This document shows, in pieces, positions 7,905 to 14,517 of a stretch of 15,885 bases of DNA. The notes under the pieces were generated by a model. That model saw only the letters and a program-made list of their open reading frames with translations, was not told where the DNA came from and searched no databases. The DNA is from CAZTZY01 sp964617765. Its GTDB lineage: Bacteria > Pseudomonadota > Gammaproteobacteria > Pseudomonadales > DT-91. The first letter of the stretch is position 1; the number at the start of each line of letters is the position of its first letter. The translations under genes and the position numbers were made by a program. The stretch lies in NCBI GenBank assembly GCA_964617765.1, contig CAZTZY010000068.1, positions 1-15,885 on the forward strand, given 5' to 3'.

Positions 7905-7943
7905 TTCTTGAGGTATAGTTACATCTCATTAATGGAGGCAGGA

Positions 7944-8564
7944 ATGAAAGAAACTAAACGAGCCGGCAGGCCCAAAGGCAGCAATAAAGAAGATACGCTG
8001 GCCAAAATCATGCCTGTCGCCCGGCGCATTTTTGCCGACAAGGGTTTTGCGCAAACCACTTTCAAGGATATCGGCACCGAGCTGGGTATCAGCCATGCCG
8101 CCCTGTATTCCTATTTTCCGTCGAAAAAAGAACTGTATATCGCCACCGTTGCCGATGCCCAAAGCCTGTTGCTGCCTTTCTACATGGAAGCCCTGGAAAA
8201 TGGCAAAACCCTGAAAGAACGCATAAGCTATATTCTGCTGGCCACCGCCAAAGAGCATGATAAAGACAGCTCGATAACCGGTTTGCTGGCCGCCGTGCCG
8301 ATAGAATTGCACCGGCATCCCGAGTTGTTTGATGAACTGCAGGATGCCAATAATGTCATTATGAAAACCTTGCACGATATCTTTATCGAAGCGCAAAAAA
8401 ATGGCGAGATTGTTTCCATTGCGCCGGCAGAAGATCTGGTGGCAGCATTATTGGGTGGTGGAGTGGGTGTGGCATTATTCCAGTACGGCATGAAAAAACC
8501 CAACCTGAGCGCCACCATGCAAGTGTTTGTGGATTTGATAGAATCGAAACTGTTCGCTAAATAA
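7944..8564 (+). CDS. TetR/AcrR-family transcriptional regulator
   Basis: DNA-binding repressor of 206 residues. The basic tail (KETKRAGRPKGSN) leads into a typical TetR helix-turn-helix, with TTFKDIGTELGISHAALYSY at about 38-57 followed by FPSKKEL. The remaining residues (about 70-206) form the variable ligand-binding and dimerisation domain. The reading frame can be extended upstream to a TTG at 7908, but GGAGG at 7934-7938 lies five bases before the ATG at 7944, which makes that start clear. It is divergent from the hydroxylase operon across two palindromes, so it probably represses that operon and itself; the ligand may be a fatty acid or acyl-CoA, by analogy with other TetR regulators of lipid genes (inference). 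It is followed at short intervals by three genes on the same strand. Confidence 0.93.
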   Translation: MKETKRAGRPKGSNKEDTLAKIMPVARRIFADKGFAQTTFKDIGTELGISHAALYSYFPSKKELYIATVADAQSLLLPFYMEALENGKTLKERISYILLATAKEHDKDSSITGLLAAVPIELHRHPELFDELQDANNVIMKTLHDIFIEAQKNGEIVSIAPAEDLVAALLGGGVGVALFQYGMKKPNLSATMQVFVDLIESKLFAK

Positions 8565-8581
8565 CACTACAGTGAGAATGT

Positions 8582-8863
8582 ATGGCCTTTATTTGTAAAG
8601 ATTGTGGTAATAAATCCAGCACAAAATTCCCTGGTGGCAAATGCCCGGCATGTAACTCCTATAACATCAGGAATACCAATAGCACCCGGGAAGCCATCCG
8701 CGAAAAAGAACCTAAAACCCTGATTGAAATCGTTATCATGTTCCTGGTTTGGGGCTTGCTGGCTTACGGTGTGTGGGATCGTTTTATCAAGCCAGAGCCT
8801 GTTAAAACTGCCACAAAACCGGTAGAGACTATTCGGGCCACCAGCGAAGACCTGGGTTATTAA
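8582..8863 (+). CDS. Small zinc-ribbon protein with one membrane helix
   Basis: A 93-residue protein of unknown function. It has a four-cysteine zinc ribbon (Cys5-x2-Cys8 and Cys21-x2-Cys24), a charged linker, one membrane helix at about 47-65 (LIEIVIMFLVWGLLAYGVW), and a short polar tail. With no signal sequence the ribbon probably faces the cytoplasm. It starts 17 bases after the tetR stop and precedes the methyltransferase by 29 bases, so it may be cotranscribed with both. Zinc ribbons of this kind are common in small adaptor proteins; nothing here identifies a partner. Confidence 0.82.
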   Translation: MAFICKDCGNKSSTKFPGGKCPACNSYNIRNTNSTREAIREKEPKTLIEIVIMFLVWGLLAYGVWDRFIKPEPVKTATKPVETIRATSEDLGY

Positions 8864-8892
8864 TCAAGAAGCCGTTACCGGGGGAAGCCTGC

Positions 8893-9492
8893 ATGTGGGA
8901 TGAAAGATACAGCGTAAAAGAATACGTTTACGGCAAACAGCCCAATACTTTCCTTGCTGCCAACAGCCATTATCTGCACACTTATCTACCTAAGGGCAAA
9001 GTGTTATGCCTGGCCGAAGGCGAAGGCAGGAATGGGGTTTATCTCGCCAAACAGGGTTATCAAGTGGAAGCTGTCGATGGCTCAAAAGTAGGCATGCAAA
9101 AAGCCCAGGCTTTGGCCAAAGCCGAGAATGTGGCCATACATACCACCGTCGCCGATCTTGCTGAATATACAATTCAGCCGAATAACTACAGTGGCATCGT
9201 TTCTATCTCCTGCCATCTACCGAAAAGCCTGCGTGTTAAAATCCATCAGCAAGTGGTGGCCGGCTTGCAGCAAGGCGGCGTATTTATCCTGGAAGCCTAC
9301 ACGCCCGCACAATTGGCATTTAGTACCGGCGGCCCGAAAGATGTCGACATGTTGATGACCCTGGCTGATTTAAAAAATGAACTGCAAGGCCTCGATGTTA
9401 TCCTCGGGCAAGAAATAGAACGTGACGTGATTGAAGGCACGTTCCATACCGGCAAGGCAGCGGTAGTGCAGGTGATTGCCATCAAACGCTGA
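8893..9492 (+). CDS. Class I SAM-dependent methyltransferase
   Basis: Cytoplasmic methyltransferase of 199 residues with a Rossmann-type SAM site: motif I VLCLAEGEGRNG at 37-48, the acidic residue Asp62 after strand 2 (VEAVDGS), and a motif IV-like segment SISCHLP near 104-110. The opening MWDERY..KEYVYGKQPN and the compact size fit the TehB/thiopurine-type group of small-molecule methyltransferases, often annotated as tellurite resistance or SAM methyltransferase. The substrate is not predictable. The ATG follows a purine-rich GGGGGAAG at 8880-8887. Its stop is one base before the start of the metallophosphoesterase ATG, suggesting coupling. Confidence 0.88.
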   Translation: MWDERYSVKEYVYGKQPNTFLAANSHYLHTYLPKGKVLCLAEGEGRNGVYLAKQGYQVEAVDGSKVGMQKAQALAKAENVAIHTTVADLAEYTIQPNNYSGIVSISCHLPKSLRVKIHQQVVAGLQQGGVFILEAYTPAQLAFSTGGPKDVDMLMTLADLKNELQGLDVILGQEIERDVIEGTFHTGKAAVVQVIAIKR

Positions 9493-9493
9493 C

Positions 9494-10282
9494 ATGAAAA
9501 TCTTCTCAACTTCCGACCTTCACGTAGATTATCGCCCCAACCTCGATTGGGTGCTGAATCTTCCGCGTGATGAATATAACAACGATGTACTGATTGTTGC
9601 CGGTGATATCTCCGACAAACTCGACCGCGTTGAGCAATGCTTCAGGCATTTATCGCAGTGTTTTAAACAAGTGCTGTATGTGCCCGGCAATCACGATTTA
9701 TGGGTGACAAAAAAAGATCACATCACATCACTCGATAAATTCAATACGCTGATGGAACTGGCTGCAGGTTATAACATCCTCACCAAGCCTTATCATGTGG
9801 ATAGCCTTACGGTAGTGCCATTTTTCGGCTGGTACGATTTTTCGTTTGGTCCGTGCTGTGAATATCTGCAAGAACGCTGGATGGATTTTTACATGTGCCG
9901 CTGGGGCGAAGGTTTTGCGCATCTGCCCGATTATTCTGCCAAAGAAAAAGCCATCACCGATTATTTCCATAGCATCAATGAACCGTGGCTGGGATTGCAT
10001 AACGAAACCGTGATTTCGTTTTCGCACTTTATGCCGCGTATTGATGTGATGCCCGATTATATTCCTGAAATTCACCAGAAACTGTACCCGATACTCGGCA
10101 GTTGGGAACTCGATAAACAGGTGAGGGCGCTTGGGTCTTCATTGCATGTCTATGGCCACAGCCACGTTAACCGGCATGAAAAGATAGAAGGTGTTACCTA
10201 TGTGAATAATGCGTTTGGTAATCCCGGTGAAGAACGCATCACCGCCAAAAAACTCAAGTGTCTTATAGAAATATCCTCGTAG
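9494..10282 (+). CDS. Calcineurin-like metallophosphoesterase
   Basis: Dinuclear-metal phosphoesterase of 262 residues carrying all five core motifs in order: DLH (Asp8, His10), GDIS (Asp38), GNHD (Asn66, His67), SH (His178), and GHSH (His222, His224). Possible substrates include phosphoproteins, nucleotides or phospholipid head groups; nothing narrows this. I use the ATG at 9494, one base after the preceding TGA. An upstream TTG at 9476 would overlap the methyltransferase and adds no conserved sequence. The TAG stop is formed by the first bases of a palindromic element (GTAGGGGC), and degenerate copies of this gene's 3' end recur three times in the array downstream. The true C-terminus may therefore have been altered by that insertion. 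Confidence 0.92.
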   Translation: MKIFSTSDLHVDYRPNLDWVLNLPRDEYNNDVLIVAGDISDKLDRVEQCFRHLSQCFKQVLYVPGNHDLWVTKKDHITSLDKFNTLMELAAGYNILTKPYHVDSLTVVPFFGWYDFSFGPCCEYLQERWMDFYMCRWGEGFAHLPDYSAKEKAITDYFHSINEPWLGLHNETVISFSHFMPRIDVMPDYIPEIHQKLYPILGSWELDKQVRALGSSLHVYGHSHVNRHEKIEGVTYVNNAFGNPGEERITAKKLKCLIEISS

Positions 10283-10371
10283 GGGCGCAATTTATTGCGC
10301 CCTTAAGCTGACCATTTTAGATATTTATTGGTGTACCATTTTGACCAGGGCTCAATAAATTGAGCCCCTAC
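10279..10371. repeat. 93-bp palindromic element, copy 1
   Basis: The ends GTAGGGGC and GCCCCTAC are inverted repeats. Each end is itself a perfect hairpin with 9-bp stems: GGGCGCAAT/ATTGCGCCC on the left and GGGCTCAAT/ATTGAGCCC on the right. The metallophosphoesterase stop codon TAG is bases 2-4 of the element. Confidence 0.85.
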
Positions 10372-10492
10372 ACTATATTCTCTGCCCACTTGGCAGGAAT
10401 ATGTTTTTCCTCGGCTAACCATTTAATCGTATCAAGAAAATTGAAGGTTTTACCTCGCCAAAAAAACTCAAGTGTCTGCTGGAAATATCCTC
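10372..10492. pseudogene. Array spacer 1: fused degenerate gene tails
   Basis: The first ~65 bases match the antisense 3' end of the epimerase gene (compare 11056-11119). The last ~55 match the metallophosphoesterase 3' end, with a 43-bp internal deletion relative to the real gene. Non-coding debris, not a functional gene. Confidence 0.8.
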
Positions 10493-10585
10493 GTAGGGGC
10501 ACAATTTATTGCGCCCTTAACCTGACCATTCTTGATATTTGTTGATATACCATTTTGTTCAGGGATCAATAAATTGAGCCCCTAC
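10493..10585. repeat. 93-bp palindromic element, copy 2
   Basis: Same layout as copy 1 but the most decayed. A G-to-A change in the left stem and a C-to-A change in the right stem each break one base pair, and a few interior bases differ. Confidence 0.85.
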
Positions 10586-10707
10586 GATATATTGTTTGCC
10601 CATTTAACAGGAATATGTTTTTCATCTGTTAATCATTTAATGGTATCGCGAAAATTTAAGGCGTTACCTCGCCAAAAAAAACTCAAGTGCCTGCTGGAAA
10701 TATCCTC
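10586..10707. pseudogene. Array spacer 2: fused degenerate gene tails
   Basis: Same fusion as spacer 1, carrying the same 43-bp deletion in the metallophosphoesterase-derived part, plus extra substitutions in the epimerase-derived part. The shared deletion indicates that spacers 1 and 2 descend from one duplicated unit. Confidence 0.8.
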
Positions 10708-10800
10708 GTAGGGGCGCAATTTATTGCGCCCTTAACCTGACCATTCTTGATATTTGTTGATATACCATTTTGACCAGGGCTCAATAAATTGAGCCCCTAC
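10708..10800. repeat. 93-bp palindromic element, copy 3
   Basis: Both hairpin stems are intact. The interior (CTTGATATTTGTTGATATAC) matches copy 2 better than copies 1 and 4. Confidence 0.85.
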
Positions 10801-10962
10801 GATATATTGTTTGCCCATTTAACAGGAATATTTTTTTCCTCGGGTAACCATTTAATGGTATCGCTAAAATTGAAGGTGTTACCTCTATGAATAATGCGTT
10901 TGGTAATCCGGGGGAAGAGCGCATCACCGCCAAAAACTCGAGTGTCTTATAGAAATATCCTC
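10801..10962. pseudogene. Array spacer 3: longer fused gene tails without the 43-bp deletion
   Basis: The epimerase-derived part is followed by a longer metallophosphoesterase-derived part (about 10866-10962). It keeps the segment equivalent to VNNAFGNPGEERIT but with small indels, so it is not translatable in frame. It probably represents the ancestral unit before the deletion seen in spacers 1 and 2. Confidence 0.8.
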
Positions 10963-11055
10963 GTAGGGGCGCAATTTATTGCGCCCTTAACCTGACCATT
11001 TTAGATATTTATTGGTGTACCATTTTGACCAGGGCTCAATAAATTGAGCCCCTAC
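10963..11055. repeat. 93-bp palindromic element, copy 4
   Basis: Nearly identical to copy 1, including the interior TTAGATATTTATTGGTGTAC. Its right end supplies the TAG stop codon (minus strand, 11054-11052) of the epimerase gene. Confidence 0.85.
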
Positions 11056-12059
11056 ACTATATTCTCAGCCCACTTCGCAGGAATATGTTTTTCCTCGGCT
11101 AACCATTTAATCGTATCGCGCATGGTGTCTTCAACGGGACGGTAGGTAATGCCCAGCTCCTTGCGAACTTTGGCATCATCGGCATACACCCATTCGGTCG
11201 CGAAAGTTGCCGCTTCACGGGTAATGGGAAGATCCAGTTTGTGAAACTTATTGATAAAATCAACAATGTGGCCAGTAACGCGCAGCAACCAGCGCGGCAT
11301 GGGCAGCTTCAACAAGGTTTTGCCTGTTACTTTATCAAACACCAAACCCAATTCGCGCCATGGCACGTAATGCCCCGTTACCAGATATCTGCCCGATTTT
11401 TTTTGCTCCAGCAACTTTACCTGTGCATTGGCCAGTTCGCGTACATCAATAATCTGTTGCCCGGTGGTAGTATTCACAAAACACAACTTCAGGATAAACG
11501 CCACGCCCTGGTTGCCTTCACTCATTGCTGGGTCGTTAGGTCCAATCACCGCAGAAGGGTAAGTGATGGCAATTGAAGCGCCTTCTTCAATCAGGCTGCG
11601 CACATACAATTCACATTCCAGTTTCGATTTGGCATAGGCACTGGTCGGTTCCACTAGCGGCGTTTCCTCATTCAGCACCTTGGCATGGCGATCAAAAATC
11701 GCCGCCACACTCGATACATACACAATCGATTTGATGCCTTTTCTAACAGCGCCACCCACAACCAGCTTGGTGCCGGTAAGGTTGGTGTGGCGCATTATGG
11801 CTTCCTTGTTCGCATCCAGGCTTACCATGGCCGCGGTATGCACCACGGCATCGCAATTATCCAGCGCTTTATCAATCGCCTCGGCATCCGTAATTTCACC
11901 CACGGCAAAATCAGTAATATCAACGCCATAAGATGCATACAACTTGCGCATTTTATCCGGGCTGCGCACACCCAGGCGAACCGTGTGGCCAGCGGCATGC
12001 AAAGCCATTACCGTATGAAACCCAACAAAACCCGTAGCGCCAGTAACAAAGACATGCAT
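11052..12059 (-). CDS. NAD(P)-dependent epimerase/dehydratase, extended SDR (dihydroflavonol reductase-like)
   Basis: Cytoplasmic extended short-chain dehydrogenase of 335 residues. The N-terminal Rossmann motif is GATGFVG (7-13). The catalytic residues are Ser116/117 in YVSSVA and the Tyr142-x3-Lys146 pair in SAYAKSK, with the usual HTAA segment at 74-77. Sequence layout resembles the dihydroflavonol-4-reductase / 3-beta-HSD-like SDRs that bacteria often carry with undefined carbonyl or sugar substrates. The start is MHVFVTGATG at 12059 with AAGGA upstream. A good minus-strand promoter precedes it. The final residues KWAENIV and the TAG stop are read from the edge of a palindromic element, and three degenerate copies of its 3' end lie in the array beyond. 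Confidence 0.92.
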   Translation of the reverse strand: MHVFVTGATGFVGFHTVMALHAAGHTVRLGVRSPDKMRKLYASYGVDITDFAVGEITDAEAIDKALDNCDAVVHTAAMVSLDANKEAIMRHTNLTGTKLVVGGAVRKGIKSIVYVSSVAAIFDRHAKVLNEETPLVEPTSAYAKSKLECELYVRSLIEEGASIAITYPSAVIGPNDPAMSEGNQGVAFILKLCFVNTTTGQQIIDVRELANAQVKLLEQKKSGRYLVTGHYVPWRELGLVFDKVTGKTLLKLPMPRWLLRVTGHIVDFINKFHKLDLPITREAATFATEWVYADDAKVRKELGITYRPVEDTMRDTIKWLAEEKHIPAKWAENIV

Positions 12060-12091
12060 AAGATCATCCTTCTTTATGTGTGTTCAGGGCT

Positions 12092-12120
12092 ACTATAAAA
12101 GAATACAGGGTGAGCGTCAC
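12092..12120 (-). promoter_or_regulatory. Promoter of the epimerase gene
   Basis: On the minus strand, GTGACG (12120-12115) and TATAGT (12097-12092) are -35 and -10 boxes with a 17-bp spacer, 33 bases before the ATG. Confidence 0.55.
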
Positions 12121-12153
12121 GTTACGGTATGCGTTCTGTTTGACATAATGTGG

Positions 12154-12177
12154 CTGCTCTGTCATACAGAAGAGCAG
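12154..12177. other. Inverted repeat near the edge of the AT-rich islet
   Basis: CTGCTCT (12154-12160) pairs perfectly with AGAGCAG (12171-12177) around a 10-base loop. It sits between the divergent epimerase and secreted-protein genes, where base composition drops. It may be an operator or a boundary hairpin; there is no poly-T for a terminator. Confidence 0.4.
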
Positions 12178-12180
12178 ATA

Positions 12181-12209
12181 TTGATATTTTGATATATTAA
12201 CTTTTTAAT
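12181..12209 (+). promoter_or_regulatory. Possible promoter of the AT-rich islet
   Basis: TTGATA (12181-12186), a 17-bp spacer, and TTTAAT (12204-12209) match sigma-70 boxes, 49 bases before the chosen ATG. In such AT-rich sequence chance matches are common. Confidence 0.35.
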
Positions 12210-12257
12210 TAAAGTAAATTCGGTTTTTTGAAATTGATGAATGGAAGGGTAAAGAAT

Positions 12258-13184
12258 ATGAGATTTTTTTCATTTGTAGGAATTATTTTATCGATTTTAG
12301 CTATTTACCCAAGTGTTTTGTTGGCCGATGAAGAAGGAATGTTGAAGTATCGTAATTATACTCCAGAGCAGTTTAAAAGCATTTCAGAGAAAGAGCTCTA
12401 TAGTTCAGTGCCTATGTCTTATTCAGAGGCGGCGCAAAAAGGACTTAGTAAGGGAGCTGAATTGTTATTTGGTATGCAGTTAAATACTTTGATGTATTCG
12501 GGTGTTAGTAATTATCAAGAAGCAATTAAAAAATTCCAATATGATCTTGGTGACAAACCAACAGGGATACTCACTGTTTGGCAGATATATAATTTAGAAA
12601 AGCGTTCAGATATGCAGAAATTAAATTATATTGGTTTTCCAGATGATTTTTTAAATAATAAAAATGATGATATTGCGAGTGTCCAAGGCACAATGATGAT
12701 TCATGATGAAAAAAGTGCTTGGCCAATAAATCATGTTAAATTCCTATGTTATAAAAATGATAAATATTGTGAGTACAGTCAATTAATTCTAGATATTCCT
12801 CGTGGAAATAATTGGTCTCAGAACTATGTTATTATCGAAATGGAGCATGAGTTCTATACAATTACGAATTGGGATGAAAATACTATTGATGCGATATCTA
12901 GTACTAACAAAACTGATTGTCGAGTAATTACTTTCAGTCTAAATTTTAAAACAAAAGAGTTCTATCAGATAGCAAGAAATGGAGATAAGCAATGTGAGGC
13001 TTTGATGGGAGAAAAATTGCCATTTCTTGCTAAGCCTAGAATATCTCAAATTGTTGACGGTCAGGAAATAATCAATGAAGAGTTTAAGAAAATCAAACAA
13101 GCCTCTTATGATGTTTTGTCTAGTGATTTTAAGCGAAAAGTAGAATCGTTAGTTAAGAGTAATGATGAAGAAAAAAATAAATAG
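12258..13184 (+). CDS. Secreted protein of unknown function with a short peptidoglycan-binding-like motif
   Basis: 308 residues from the ATG at 12258, preceded by GGAAGGG at a suitable distance; a TTG 30 bases upstream is less likely. A clear signal peptide (MRFFSFVGIILSIL...LLA, cleavage near residue 23) sends it to the periplasm or outside. Residues 84-116 (AIKKFQYDLGDKPTGILTVW and following) resemble the helical repeat of peptidoglycan-binding domain 1, but the match is short. The rest is unrecognised. Four cysteines (164, 171, 221, 246) could form two disulfides, and the C-terminus is highly charged. The gene is visibly richer in A+T than its chromosomal neighbours. It precedes the FRG-domain gene by 66 bases on the same strand, so the two may be a unit. 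Confidence 0.8.
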   Translation: MRFFSFVGIILSILAIYPSVLLADEEGMLKYRNYTPEQFKSISEKELYSSVPMSYSEAAQKGLSKGAELLFGMQLNTLMYSGVSNYQEAIKKFQYDLGDKPTGILTVWQIYNLEKRSDMQKLNYIGFPDDFLNNKNDDIASVQGTMMIHDEKSAWPINHVKFLCYKNDKYCEYSQLILDIPRGNNWSQNYVIIEMEHEFYTITNWDENTIDAISSTNKTDCRVITFSLNFKTKEFYQIARNGDKQCEALMGEKLPFLAKPRISQIVDGQEIINEEFKKIKQASYDVLSSDFKRKVESLVKSNDEEKNK

Positions 13185-13250
13185 TTAGTATGTAAATAGT
13201 TCGATTGAAAAATTTTTAATTTTTTATAAGCATAAAGATTTGGTGTATAT

Positions 13251-14360
13251 ATGAAAGGGCAATGGCTTGGTCTTTATCAAGGTAGTGTAGATGGATCGAT
13301 AATGGTGAATATTGATGAAGTTGATGATCATTATGAGGCGATGGCATATATTAATCCGCATAATAGAAATATCCCATCATCAATAGCATGGATGAAAACA
13401 ATTAATAAAGATTCGGAGCAAGTTATAATAGCTTATTTTTATCCGGTGGATCCTAGAACTGGATTTGGAGGAAAATGGGAGGACATAAAAGAATTATATT
13501 CTGAAGATGTTAATCATTCAGACGAGGCTCATGTAAATTTAAAATATGTTGAAGAAAAATTACACATAGAGTCGAACTCGAATTTGGGAACAAAAATTAA
13601 TTGTGTGTTAGAGAAATCAGCGAGGACAGATAGCTCTAAAATTAAAGGAAAAAAGATGTCATGGATTGATTTTAAAAATTATGTTTCAACATTTTCTAAG
13701 TCTAAATATTTATTTCGAGGTCAAAAGGAACCTTGGCGTTTAAGGACGACTTTTCATCGAAGAGAAAGATATAGAATTAGCGAGTTTACTAATAAGGATG
13801 TAAGACAGCTACACCAAAAACTTAACGCTATAACTTCTCATTATTTTGATTTAAGTGTCCCTGATCAGAATGGAGCATTTTTTAATCTTTTACAGCATCA
13901 TGGCTATCCAACGCCATTATTGGATTGGTCGTACTCTCCATATGTCGCAGCTTTTTTTGCCTTTAGAAATTGGCCAATTGAACATAATGAAAATGGGGAG
14001 ATTCGAATATATTTATTTGACAATGAGTCATGGCAGAAAAAATATCCGCAAATAGAAAATCTTGATCCTTCATTTCCTCATTTTTCGGTTATGGATTTCA
14101 TCGCAATAGATAACCCAAGGCTCGTTCCACAACAAGCGGTTACAACTGTAACTAATATTGATGATATTGAAGCATATATTATTTCCAAAGAGAGTGAAGG
14201 TGGAAAAGAATGTAAATATATAACAGCTATAGATATACCTGCGAAAGAAAGGAAAAGCGTAATGCATGATTTAAGATTTATGGGTATTACTGCCGGATCA
14301 ATGTTTCCAGGTATAGATGGAGTATGCGAGGAAATAAGAGAAAGGAACTTTGATAAATAA
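13251..14360 (+). CDS. FRG-domain protein with an unusual N-terminal region
   Basis: A 369-residue cytoplasmic protein. From about 137 to 360 it carries the FRG domain signatures: FRGQ (155-158), QHHGYPTPLLDW (215-226), NPRLVPQQ (288-295), and LRFMGIT..SMFPGIDG (341-357). Residues 1-130 form a separate, probably beta-rich region beginning MKGQWLGLYQGSVDG, with no family I can name. FRG proteins are poorly characterised and often occur in variable genome regions, including defence islands; the activity is unknown. The ribosome site is weak (AAGATTTGG upstream). Base use is clearly AT-rich, in sharp contrast to the antiporter gene that follows, which supports transfer. There is no membrane segment or signal peptide. 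Confidence 0.88.
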   Translation: MKGQWLGLYQGSVDGSIMVNIDEVDDHYEAMAYINPHNRNIPSSIAWMKTINKDSEQVIIAYFYPVDPRTGFGGKWEDIKELYSEDVNHSDEAHVNLKYVEEKLHIESNSNLGTKINCVLEKSARTDSSKIKGKKMSWIDFKNYVSTFSKSKYLFRGQKEPWRLRTTFHRRERYRISEFTNKDVRQLHQKLNAITSHYFDLSVPDQNGAFFNLLQHHGYPTPLLDWSYSPYVAAFFAFRNWPIEHNENGEIRIYLFDNESWQKKYPQIENLDPSFPHFSVMDFIAIDNPRLVPQQAVTTVTNIDDIEAYIISKESEGGKECKYITAIDIPAKERKSVMHDLRFMGITAGSMFPGIDGVCEEIRERNFDK

Positions 14361-14408
14361 ACAATCACAATAGAGGCCGGACGAATATTTTTTAACCGGC
14401 ATCAGTCA

Positions 14409-14446
14409 GTAGGGCAGGAAAAACGCAATTTGCCCACCTTATTAAT
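14409..14446. repeat. Short palindromic repeat upstream of the antiporter gene
   Basis: Begins GTAGGGCAGG and ends TGCCCACCTTATTAA, with GGGCA (14412-14416) able to pair with TGCCC (14431-14435). It is a decayed relative of the repeat at 15614-15650. The rest of 14361-14517 shows only a weak GCCGG/CCGGC inverted repeat (14376-14400) and no gene. Confidence 0.55.
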
Positions 14447-14517
14447 TAGCCTTGTATTTAGGCTTTTACTTGTGGGATATTTTGCTTTATATCAATTGTT
14501 ATCGGGAGTTTCCCATT

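Larger units (their letters stand above)
10279..11055. repeat. Tandem array: four 93-bp palindromic elements separated by copies of both neighbouring gene ends
   Basis: The array fills the gap between two convergent genes. Four copies of a 93-bp element begin at 10279, 10493, 10708 and 10963, giving periods of 214, 215 and 255 bp. Each of the three spacers joins a degenerate copy of the epimerase 3' end (antisense) to a degenerate copy of the metallophosphoesterase 3' end. The unit therefore equals a gene-end/element/gene-end junction amplified in tandem. No gene is present. Multiple strong hairpins probably also stop transcription from both sides. Confidence 0.9.

Noticed and set aside
7929..8518. 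Open frames antisense to tetR
   Set aside because: They mirror a clear TetR gene with a strong ribosome site; composition reflects the complementary strand of that gene.
10360..10545. 61-codon open frame inside the array
   Set aside because: It runs across a palindromic element and gene-tail debris, has no ribosome site, and is not kept open in the other array units.
10279..11055. CRISPR-like appearance of regularly spaced repeats
   Set aside because: The repeats are 93 bp, the spacers resemble each other and derive from flanking genes, and there are no cas genes nearby.
13205..13230. Promoter for the FRG gene (TTGAAA and TATAAG)
   Set aside because: The spacer is only 14 bp, and such AT-rich sequence gives many chance matches.
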